This document shows positions 1-5,007 of a stretch of 5,007 nt of DNA, piece after piece; position 1 is the stretch's first letter; the number at the start of each line of letters is the position of its first letter. The stretch is from Sulfurovum sp. (lineage in GTDB: Bacteria > Campylobacterota > Campylobacteria > Campylobacterales > Sulfurovaceae). A program made the position numbers and the translations under genes. The notes under the pieces were generated by a model. That model did not search any database. It was not told the origin of the DNA and saw only the letters and a list, made by a program, of their open reading frames with translations. The stretch spans positions 1-5,007 of the forward strand of contig JANTFF010000078.1 in assembly GCA_024763575.1 (NCBI GenBank), in the 5' to 3' direction.

Positions 1-311
1 ATACTATTGTGTTTGGAGTTAAATATAATCACTTTATTAACACTATTTAAATGGTTACACTTTTCATCTTCTCGTTTTAACAAACTTAATATACTCTTTA
101 ATAAATCTTGATTATAATTGAGTTCATTTTTAAACCCAGGGTGCCAAAGAGCTACAAATAGAGTATTTTCTCGTATATATACAAAGGCTATTGCTCTTTT
201 CCATTGTGGTTTTAATAGTGATACAAACTTCCTATAACAGTAATAATTTGGGAGGAATTTAAATTTAGGTAGGTTAAGTATATGCGAAATTATTGTATCA
301 GCTTTTTTCAT
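1..311 (-). CDS. DUF721/DciA-like protein, N-terminal part (3' end outside window)
   Basis: Reading down the minus strand from the ATG at 311-309, 103 codons are open to the window edge with no stop, so the gene is partial. The protein begins MKKADTIISHILNLPKFK. It continues with a basic/aromatic helix-like stretch (residues about 25-42, including KPQWKRAIAF), the core VYIRENTLFVALWHPGFKNEL (residues about 44-64, split here by a strand-like LFVALWHPG), then a helical LLKSILSLLKRE. The pattern 'hydrophobic strand, HPG, then N/D-L-L-x-S-I-L' is how I remember small DUF721 proteins of Campylobacterota. DciA, the defined member of this superfamily, helps load the replicative helicase DnaB; whether this protein does so is inference. 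ATG 311 is the only usable start: upstream in-frame codons reach a stop without ATG, GTG or TTG. There is no evident Shine-Dalgarno sequence, and an extended -10 sits 6 nt upstream. Its first 30 bases overlap the divergent lipoprotein gene. Coding status is fairly sure; the family call is moderate. Confidence 0.68.
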   Translation of the reverse strand, partial: MKKADTIISHILNLPKFKFLPNYYCYRKFVSLLKPQWKRAIAFVYIRENTLFVALWHPGFKNELNYNQDLLKSILSLLKREDEKCNHLNSVNKVIIFNSKHNS

Positions 312-419
312 CTGTTTATTATAACATCTTTTAGCTGTTTAATATTTAATGGATGTGGTTACAAAGCTAATCCATATTGGGTTGATAAAACTAAAAATAT
401 AGAAAAGGGGGAGAAATGA
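282..419 (+). CDS. Small LptM-like lipoprotein (45 aa)
   Basis: An open frame of 45 codons plus TGA. It encodes a short n-region (MRNYC), a hydrophobic segment at residues 6-22, and a lipobox-like GC junction with Cys25 as the likely lipidated residue. The 21-residue mature part begins CGYKANPYWVDK and ends in a Lys/Glu-rich tail. The 'C-G-aromatic/Leu-K-x-x-P' mature start resembles LptM (YifL), a tiny outer-membrane lipoprotein that assists LptD/LptE assembly; equivalence here is inference. Odd points: Asn23 at the -2 position of the lipobox and Phe22 at -3 are non-canonical. Cys19 (after Thr-Ser-Phe-Ser) is an alternative but less likely lipidation site. The start is fixed by an in-frame TAG at 270-272 and a weak AGG at 271-273. 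The last bases ATGA are shared with the nadB start, which argues strongly for a real, translationally coupled gene. Its promoter should lie inside the DUF721-like gene; TATAAC at 233-238 is a weak candidate. The first 30 bases are antisense to that gene. Confidence 0.78.
   Translation: MRNYCISFFHLFIITSFSCLIFNGCGYKANPYWVDKTKNIEKGEK
318..326 (-). promoter_or_regulatory. Extended -10 promoter for the minus-strand DUF721-like gene
   Basis: On the minus strand the bases read TGTTATAAT: a perfect TATAAT hexamer (323 down to 318) preceded by TG and one spacer base (326-324), the consensus extended -10. No good -35 is visible at the expected distance, which is normal for extended -10 promoters and for Campylobacterota. 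Counting seven bases past the hexamer puts the transcription start at or next to 311, the A of the start codon, so the mRNA would be leaderless. The element lies within the coding region of the opposite-strand lipoprotein. Confidence 0.5.
404..413 (+). promoter_or_regulatory. Shine-Dalgarno sequence of nadB, inside the lipoprotein gene
   Basis: The purine run AAAGGGGGAG just before the nadB ATG at 416 encodes the Lys/Gly/Glu tail of the upstream lipoprotein and serves as ribosome-binding site. Pairing through AAGG leaves about 7 nt of spacing; pairing through GGAG leaves only 2. With the ATGA overlap this supports reinitiation or coupled translation. Confidence 0.65.
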
Positions 420-1864
420 TAAAGTATGATGTATTAATCATAGGTGCAGGTATAGCAGGGTTATATTCTGCAATGAATTTACCAGAAAACAAAAAGGTTT
501 TGGTAGTTTGCAAAGATATTCCATGGGAGTGTAATACATTTTATGCCCAAGGTGGTATGGTAACAGCATTAGATGAAAATGATATTCCACTTCATATAGA
601 AGATACAATGATAGCAGGGGCATACCATAATAAAAAAGAGGCTGTAGAGATATTGAGTCAAACTTCACTAGATACCACATCAGATATAATCTCTAGGGGT
701 ATGGAATTTGATACAGATGAGAATGGAAATATTTTATATACTAAAGAAGCTGCACACTCTACAGGGCGAATTGTTCATGCAGGTGGAGATGCAACAGGTA
801 GATATATGCACTATTTTATGATGGTTCAAAACAAACATAAGCTACAGAGAAATACTTTGGTATATGATTTACTAATAGAAGATGGTAGATGTTATGGAGT
901 AAAAGCATTGGTTAACTATCAACATCAAACTATATATGCTGATGATGTAATAATAGCTAGTGGTGGGGTTGGTTCATTATATGAGTATAATACAAACTCT
1001 CGTACAGTATCTGCTGATATTCATGGTATATGTGTAGAAAAAGGTATAGAGCTAAGAGATATGGAGATGATGCAGTTTCACCCAACTGTATTTGTCAAAA
1101 CTCCATTTGCTAGAAAACTTCTACTTACAGAAGCCTTGCGAGGTGAGGGTGCTTGGATAGTGGATAAAAATGGTAGGAGATTTCTATTTGATTATGATGA
1201 CAGGGGAGAACTTGCTAGTAGAGATATAGTTAGTAGAGCTATCTTTAATCATAAAAGAGAGACAGGAGAAGATGCCTATTTGGATTTTTCAATGTTTGAG
1301 CAGAAGTGGTTTCATAATAGATTTCCAAATATCACAAGAACATTTGAGGCAATTGGTTACAGTTTCCCAAAAGATAGAGTTCCTATATCTCCTGCTTTTC
1401 ACTATGCAGTTGGTGGAATTAAGAGTGATTTAGATGGTTGTGTAGAGGGAATTGATGGACTTTATGTAATTGGTGAAGCCTCTAGTACAGGAGTTCATGG
1501 AGCTAATCGTTTAGCCTCTAACTCTCTTTTGGAAGGAGTTGTATTTGCAAAAAGAGCAACTCAACATATCTTGGGCAAAGAGCATAAAGAGCTAAAAATC
1601 CCAATTTTTGATAAAGAGTATAAAAATATAGTTCATCAAGAAAAAGATAGAGTATATAAACACCGTCTGCGTAAAATTATGTGGGAAGATATGGGTATTG
1701 TTCGTACAAGAGCTGGATTACTTAAAGCTAAAAATATTATATATGATATGAAAAATAGAGAGATAGGACGCTTATTAGAACTTAGATTAAATACAGCTTC
1801 TGCTATAGTAGAAGCTGCACTGAAACGAAAAGAGTCACTAGGTACACACTATATCGAAAAGTAA
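416..1864 (+). CDS. nadB: L-aspartate oxidase
   Basis: FAD-dependent oxidation of L-aspartate to iminoaspartate, which NadA condenses with dihydroxyacetone phosphate to quinolinate in de novo NAD synthesis; cytoplasmic. The 482-residue product starts with the dinucleotide-binding GAGIAG (residues 10-15), followed by the flavoprotein NTFYAQGG (40-47). Positions matching substrate and catalytic residues of E. coli NadB, by motif, are Glu111 in KEAAHS, His222 in MQFHPT, Arg269 in LASRD (the probable proton donor, E. coli Arg290), His329 in FHYAVGG and Arg365 in GANRLASNS. The Glu in KEAAHS and the TEALRGEGA loop favour aspartate oxidase over the related fumarate reductase/succinate dehydrogenase flavoproteins. 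The C-terminal helical part (MWEDMGIVRTRAGL onward) is about 60 residues shorter than in E. coli (540 aa), so the tail is compact rather than broken. The start overlaps the lipoprotein stop as ATGA, and AAAGGGGGAG (404-413) supplies the ribosome site. No nadA or nadC lies in the window. Confidence 0.96.
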   Translation: MIKYDVLIIGAGIAGLYSAMNLPENKKVLVVCKDIPWECNTFYAQGGMVTALDENDIPLHIEDTMIAGAYHNKKEAVEILSQTSLDTTSDIISRGMEFDTDENGNILYTKEAAHSTGRIVHAGGDATGRYMHYFMMVQNKHKLQRNTLVYDLLIEDGRCYGVKALVNYQHQTIYADDVIIASGGVGSLYEYNTNSRTVSADIHGICVEKGIELRDMEMMQFHPTVFVKTPFARKLLLTEALRGEGAWIVDKNGRRFLFDYDDRGELASRDIVSRAIFNHKRETGEDAYLDFSMFEQKWFHNRFPNITRTFEAIGYSFPKDRVPISPAFHYAVGGIKSDLDGCVEGIDGLYVIGEASSTGVHGANRLASNSLLEGVVFAKRATQHILGKEHKELKIPIFDKEYKNIVHQEKDRVYKHRLRKIMWEDMGIVRTRAGLLKAKNIIYDMKNREIGRLLELRLNTASAIVEAALKRKESLGTHYIEK

Positions 1865-1908
1865 CAAATAATCATGTTCAATAATAAAATATCTTGTGTA
1901 TTTGTTAC
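1861..1908 (+). repeat. Perfect 10-bp inverted repeat at the nadB stop codon
   Basis: GTAACAAATA (1861-1870) and its exact reverse complement TATTTGTTAC (1899-1908) flank a 28-nt AT-rich spacer. The left arm contains the nadB stop codon TAA (1862-1864). As RNA it would form a 10-bp, mostly A-U stem with a large loop. The right arm is followed by AAAAAG rather than a U run, so it is not a classic intrinsic terminator on the + strand. It could be a pair of protein-binding half-sites about 38 bp apart, a weak 3'-end hairpin of the nadB mRNA, or chance. Confidence 0.5.
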
Positions 1909-1976
1909 AAAAAGATACTATTAAACTCTTTTGGATAGCTAAAATTTGATTGTTAGGAAAAATTTTGAATTTCTAC

Positions 1977-1982
1977 TATAAT
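1977..1982 (+). promoter_or_regulatory. -10 box of the nhaD promoter
   Basis: A perfect TATAAT hexamer lies 33 nt before the nhaD ATG and predicts transcription from about 1989 with a leader of about 27 nt. The best -35-like hexamer, TTAGGA at 1953-1958 (18-bp spacer), is poor, as is common in Campylobacterota, where the region upstream of -10 is T-rich instead (here TTTTGAATTTCT at 1963-1974). Confidence 0.55.
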
Positions 1983-2015
1983 ACACATATATTAAAATTA
2001 TTATATGGAGTAAAT

Positions 2016-3335
2016 ATGCACGACTTACACTTAGCAACCACATGGGTTGGATGGGTATCATTAGCATTTTTTGTTATTGGTTACTACTTTATTGCAACAG
2101 AGGATAAATACCGTATCAACAAAGCAAAACCTGCACTTTTGGCAGGTACTGGTATCTTTATGTTGATAGGTTTTTACTTTGCAATTAATGGAATGGATGG
2201 ACATCTTCTTGAGAGAGAGATAGAGCATCTAATTGTCGAAATATCAGGAATATTCTTCTTCTTATTTGTTGCTATGACTTATATAGAAGCGATGATAGAT
2301 AGAGGAGTTTTTTCTACATTGCGTTATAATTTAGTTTCAAAAGGTTACAGTTACAAAAAACTCTTTTGGGTAACTGGACTTTTGGCATTTTTTATCTCTC
2401 CTGTAGCTGATAACTTGACTACAGCTCTTATTTTATCTACAGTTCTTATTACTATTGACAAAGATAAGAGAGAGTTCCTAGTCCCAAGTGCAATCAATAT
2501 AGTTGTAGCTGCCAATGCTGGAGGGGCGTGGTCTCCATTTGGTGATATTACTACACTTATGGTTTGGGTTGATGGTAGAGCTGATTTTACAGAGTTTTTA
2601 TTCTTGTTTCCTGCATCATTTTTAGGATGGGGTGTAACAGCATTTTTATTGAGTAGAGTTATACCTGATGGAATGCCACCATTTAATAGTGATGAAGAAC
2701 CTGCTACTATTGCTAAGGGTGGTAAAGTCATTATTGGGCTTTTTGCATTGACAATTGTATTAGCAATTCTCTCTCATCAAGCACTACATCTTCCTGCTAT
2801 GTGGGGTATGATGTTTGGTCTTTCTATATTAAAACTATATGTATATCAGTTAAATACTGGTAATTCTTCTACACAAGTAGATGTTTTTGCATGGATTGCC
2901 AAAGTAGAAAATGATACATTACTGTTCTTCTTTGGTATATTAGCTGCTGTTGGTGGCTTACATTTCCTTGGATTTTTGGACTATTTTACAAAGCTTTATG
3001 ATACTTTTGGTCCAACTGCTGTTAATATATCTGTTGGATTTATATCTGCTATTATTGATAATGTACCTGTTATGTCAGCAGTACTAAAAGCAGACCCAAA
3101 TATGGGAGCTAATCCTGTTGCTATTCAAGAGCAGTGGATGTTAGTAACTATGACAGCGGGTGTTGGTGGAAGTTTAATCTCATTTGGTAGTGCTGCTGGA
3201 GTTGGTGTTATGGGTAAACTTCATGGTATATATACATTTAGTTCACACATGAAGTATGCTTGGACTGTACTTTTGGGATATATGGTTTCAGTTTCTATTT
3301 GGTATGTGCAGTTTGATATGTTGCATATAGGATAA
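2016..3335 (+). CDS. nhaD: NhaD-type Na+/H+ antiporter
   Basis: Inner-membrane exchanger of the NhaD family (ion transporter superfamily), expected to expel Na+ (or Li+) in exchange for H+ and so control internal pH and sodium. From the chosen start the product has 439 residues, nearly all hydrophobic helices joined by short loops. Conserved family signatures, numbered from this start, are ISPVADNLTT at 127-136 (Asp132-Asn133), NAGGAWSPFGDITT at 167-180, SAIIDNVPV at 344-352 (Asp348-Asn349) and GSLISFGSAAG at 385-395. The two D-N motifs in opposed half-repeats are the likely ion-binding residues. The ATG at 2016 has GGAG (2007-2010) five bases upstream. A longer frame from TTG at 1950 would add 22 residues but would place the -10 box and the Shine-Dalgarno inside the gene, so I rejected it. 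The gene is preceded by its own promoter and followed by a stem-loop, so it is probably monocistronic. Exact ion specificity cannot be read from sequence. Confidence 0.93.
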   Translation: MHDLHLATTWVGWVSLAFFVIGYYFIATEDKYRINKAKPALLAGTGIFMLIGFYFAINGMDGHLLEREIEHLIVEISGIFFFLFVAMTYIEAMIDRGVFSTLRYNLVSKGYSYKKLFWVTGLLAFFISPVADNLTTALILSTVLITIDKDKREFLVPSAINIVVAANAGGAWSPFGDITTLMVWVDGRADFTEFLFLFPASFLGWGVTAFLLSRVIPDGMPPFNSDEEPATIAKGGKVIIGLFALTIVLAILSHQALHLPAMWGMMFGLSILKLYVYQLNTGNSSTQVDVFAWIAKVENDTLLFFFGILAAVGGLHFLGFLDYFTKLYDTFGPTAVNISVGFISAIIDNVPVMSAVLKADPNMGANPVAIQEQWMLVTMTAGVGGSLISFGSAAGVGVMGKLHGIYTFSSHMKYAWTVLLGYMVSVSIWYVQFDMLHIG

Positions 3336-3353
3336 GTAAGTTTAATCCACTTT

Positions 3354-3385
3354 GCCAAGAGTAAAACACTCTTGGTCTCTCTCTA
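3354..3385 (+). terminator. Likely intrinsic terminator after nhaD
   Basis: An 8-bp perfect stem, CCAAGAGT (3355-3362) with ACTCTTGG (3368-3375), extended by a possible G-U pair (3354/3376), closes a 5-nt AAAAC loop. It begins 20 nt after the nhaD stop and is followed by TCTCTCTCT, a pyrimidine-rich but not pure-U tail. The position between nhaD and the guaA promoter fits termination of the nhaD transcript; the mixed tail makes efficiency uncertain. Confidence 0.6.
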
Positions 3386-3387
3386 CT

Positions 3388-3407
3388 CACTATTATAAAA
3401 TATAGTG
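3388..3407 (+). promoter_or_regulatory. Dyad abutting the guaA -10 box (possible operator)
   Basis: CACTAT (3388-3393) and ATAGTG (3402-3407) are exact inverted repeats separated by 8 AT-only bases. The right arm ends at the base before the -10 hexamer, so the dyad fills the spacer region of the promoter. A dimeric regulator binding here would block RNA polymerase. Six-base arms in AT-rich DNA can occur by chance, and I recognise no known operator. Confidence 0.3.
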
Positions 3408-3413
3408 TATAAT
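3408..3413 (+). promoter_or_regulatory. -10 box of the guaA promoter
   Basis: A perfect TATAAT preceded by GTG lies 43 nt upstream of the guaA ATG, giving a predicted start near 3420 and a leader of about 37 nt. No recognisable -35 hexamer occurs at 17 bp; the upstream DNA is pyrimidine-rich (TCTCTCTCTACTCAC). Position after the nhaD terminator supports independent transcription of guaA. The leader is too short for a guanine riboswitch. Confidence 0.6.
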
Positions 3414-3456
3414 CCCAACTTAATTAAACTTCTACAATCAAAAGGAAAATCATCAT

Positions 3457-4992
3457 ATGAAACAAGTACCAATATTAGTATTAGACTTTGGCTCACAATA
3501 TACACAATTAATAGCTAGAAAACTTAGAGAGAGTGGGGTCTATTGTGAAGTAGTTCCATATAGAGAAAATATTGAGGATATTAAAGCTAGAAAACCACAA
3601 GGTATTATACTTTCAGGTGGTCCTGCTTCAGTATATGCCAAAGATGCTTATAAACCTAGTGAAGAGATTTGGGATTTAGGAGTTCCTATTATGGGTATCT
3701 GTTATGGTATGCAACTTATTACTCAACAATTTGGTGGAGAGGTTATTCCAGCTAATCATCATGAGTATGGCAAAGCCAAACTATCTATATCTCAATCTCC
3801 AATATTTGAAGGAATGAGTGATAATGAGACTGTATGGATGAGTCATGGAGATAGAGCAGAGAGATTACCTGTTGGATTTAAAGTTATTGGAAGTAGTGAA
3901 AACTCTCCATATGCAGGTATAGCAAATGAAGAGAAAAAAATATATGCATTTCAATTTCACCCAGAGGTTCACCATAGTGTAGAGGGAACTAAACTGCTTA
4001 AAAACTTTGCTAAATATATATGTGGTTGTAGTAGTACTTGGAATATGGGAAGTTTTGCCAAAGAGAAAATAAAAGCTATTAGAGAGCAAGTAGGAGACAA
4101 AAAGGTACTATGTGGTGTAAGTGGTGGAGTTGATAGCTCTGTAGTAGCTACTATATTGCATGAAGCTCTACCAAAAGAGCAATTGATTTGTGTATTCGTT
4201 GACCAAGGATTATTACGAAAAGATGAGGCAGAGCAGGTTCAAGATATGTTTAAACTACTTGATATTCCTTTAATAACAATAGATGCCAAAGATGAGTTTA
4301 TGAAAGTTCTAAAAGGGGTAAGCGACCCAGAACAGAAACGAAAATCCATTGGAGAGAAGTTTATAGAGGTATTTGATGCAGAAGCCAAAAAACATACAGA
4401 TGTGGCATTTTTGGCACAAGGAACACTATATACAGATGTAATTGAATCAGTTTCCGTCAAAGGTCCTTCTAAAACTATTAAATCACACCATAATGTAGGT
4501 GGATTACCCGATTGGATGACATTTGAATTAGTAGAGCCTCTTCGAGAGATATTTAAAGATGAGGTAAGAAAACTAGGACTAGAACTTGGACTTCCAAAGC
4601 ATATGATAGATAGACACCCATTCCCAGGACCTGGACTTGCTATTAGAGTTATGGGAGATGTTACTGAAGATGCGTTAAGACTACTAAGAGAATCAGATGC
4701 AATTATGCAAGAGGAGTTAAGAGCAACTGGGTATTATAATAGAGTATGGCAAGCATTTACAGTATTACTAAATGTCCAATCTGTTGGAGTAATGGGGGAT
4801 AACCGTACTTATGATAATACAGTTTGTGTTCGTATGGTAGAGTCTGTAGATGGAATGACAGCTACATTTGCTCATATCCCTCATGATGTTTTGGAGGGTA
4901 TTAGTAGAAGAATTATTAATGAAATTGATGGAATAAATAGAGTAGTTTATGATATTTCATCTAAACCACCTGCTACTATTGAGTGGGAGTAA
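3457..4992 (+). CDS. guaA: GMP synthase [glutamine-hydrolysing]
   Basis: Converts XMP, ATP and glutamine to GMP, the last step of guanine nucleotide synthesis; cytoplasmic, usually a dimer. The 511-residue length is close to that of other bacterial GuaA proteins. An N-terminal class I glutamine amidotransferase domain (residues about 5-190) shows the nucleophile Cys82 in GICYGMQ, with His168 and Glu170 in FQFHPE completing the triad. An ATP pyrophosphatase domain follows, with the P-loop SGGVDSS (222-228) and the [10 protein letters not shown] segment (248-257). The C-terminal dimerisation/XMP-binding domain begins near [11 protein letters not shown] (387-397) and ends in the invariant KPPATIEWE (503-511). 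All key residues are present and nothing is broken. The ATG is preceded by AAAGGA (3441-3446) with about 10 nt of spacing, slightly long. The gene has its own promoter; a strong ribosome site right after the stop suggests it is first in a longer transcript. Confidence 0.99.
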   Translation: MKQVPILVLDFGSQYTQLIARKLRESGVYCEVVPYRENIEDIKARKPQGIILSGGPASVYAKDAYKPSEEIWDLGVPIMGICYGMQLITQQFGGEVIPANHHEYGKAKLSISQSPIFEGMSDNETVWMSHGDRAERLPVGFKVIGSSENSPYAGIANEEKKIYAFQFHPEVHHSVEGTKLLKNFAKYICGCSSTWNMGSFAKEKIKAIREQVGDKKVLCGVSGGVDSSVVATILHEALPKEQLICVFVDQGLLRKDEAEQVQDMFKLLDIPLITIDAKDEFMKVLKGVSDPEQKRKSIGEKFIEVFDAEAKKHTDVAFLAQGTLYTDVIESVSVKGPSKTIKSHHNVGGLPDWMTFELVEPLREIFKDEVRKLGLELGLPKHMIDRHPFPGPGLAIRVMGDVTEDALRLLRESDAIMQEELRATGYYNRVWQAFTVLLNVQSVGVMGDNRTYDNTVCVRMVESVDGMTATFAHIPHDVLEGISRRIINEIDGINRVVYDISSKPPATIEWE

Positions 4993-4999
4993 AATTTTT

Positions 5000-5007
5000 A
5001 AAGGAGA
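5000..5007 (+). promoter_or_regulatory. Shine-Dalgarno of a gene beyond the right edge
   Basis: The last eight bases, AAAGGAGA, are a near-consensus ribosome-binding site, starting 7 nt after the guaA stop. No terminator separates them from guaA. A start codon is expected within about ten bases outside the window, so the next gene is probably cotranscribed with guaA. Confidence 0.6.

Noticed and set aside
251..255. GGAGG on the + strand as a possible ribosome site
   Set aside because: No start codon follows at a usable distance (ATT then TAA comes next) and it is 26 nt from the lipoprotein ATG; it is simply the complement of codons in the DUF721-like gene.
407..411. G5 run near the nadB start as a possible phase-variable tract
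   Set aside because: Poly-G phase switches in Campylobacterota usually involve about eight or more Gs; five is too short, and the run is explained as ribosome-binding site plus lipoprotein tail codons.
438..680. 80-codon minus-strand frame inside nadB
   Set aside because: Antisense shadow of the FAD-binding region, with no promoter or ribosome site and no recognisable motifs.
1941..1966. AAAATTT...AAATTTT inverted repeat between nadB and nhaD
   Set aside because: Only A/T bases in an AT-rich gap; arms of this kind are expected by chance and would form a negligible hairpin.
1950..2015. TTG start giving the antiporter 22 extra N-terminal residues
   Set aside because: The extension contains the TATAAT at 1977 and the GGAG ribosome site at 2007 for the ATG at 2016; the extra residues do not resemble the family N-terminus and no Shine-Dalgarno precedes the TTG.
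2351..2731. 126-codon minus-strand frame inside nhaD
   Set aside because: Exact antisense of conserved antiporter motifs; low-complexity composition, no ribosome site, and fully explained by the coding strand.
3865..4460. Two minus-strand frames (3865-4089 and 4239-4460) inside guaA
   Set aside because: Both are antisense to invariant GuaA domains and show no independent coding features.
1..5007. Novel defence, mobile or toxin-antitoxin system
   Set aside because: All large frames are recognisable core-metabolism or transport genes, base composition looks even across the window, and no direct repeats, integrase/transposase motifs or CRISPR-like arrays are visible.

Overview
The window is AT-rich (about one-third G+C by eye) and densely coded, with short intergenic gaps. 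Protein style (a GuaA beginning [22 protein letters not shown], a short-tailed NadB, an NhaD-type antiporter, a DUF721/DciA-like protein) suggests a bacterium of the Campylobacterota (Epsilonproteobacteria). That assignment rests on remembered family resemblance, not on a search.

Layout. On the minus strand, positions 311 down to 1 hold the N-terminal 103 codons of a DUF721/DciA-like protein that runs off the left edge. Divergent from it, and overlapping its first 30 bases on the opposite strand, is a 45-codon small lipoprotein gene (282-419), similar in its mature start to LptM. It ends in an ATGA overlap with nadB (416-1864, L-aspartate oxidase, first step of de novo NAD synthesis). A 151-bp gap with a perfect 10-bp inverted repeat and a promoter leads to an NhaD-type Na+/H+ antiporter gene (2016-3335). 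A stem-loop follows it, then a promoter with a dyad, then guaA (3457-4992, GMP synthase). A strong Shine-Dalgarno sequence in the last eight bases points to another gene starting just beyond the right edge.

How the genes relate. The lipoprotein and nadB look like one translationally coupled unit. nhaD and guaA each appear to have their own promoter, so the window is three neighbouring transcription units with housekeeping roles (outer-membrane biogenesis and NAD synthesis, ion homeostasis, purine synthesis) rather than one pathway. I see no mobile element, CRISPR array, rRNA/tRNA gene, defence system or toxin pair. The most unusual part is the compact divergent 5' junction at 282-326. There the minus-strand gene has an extended -10 placed so that transcription should start at its own ATG (a predicted leaderless mRNA), and that promoter lies inside the opposite-strand lipoprotein gene.
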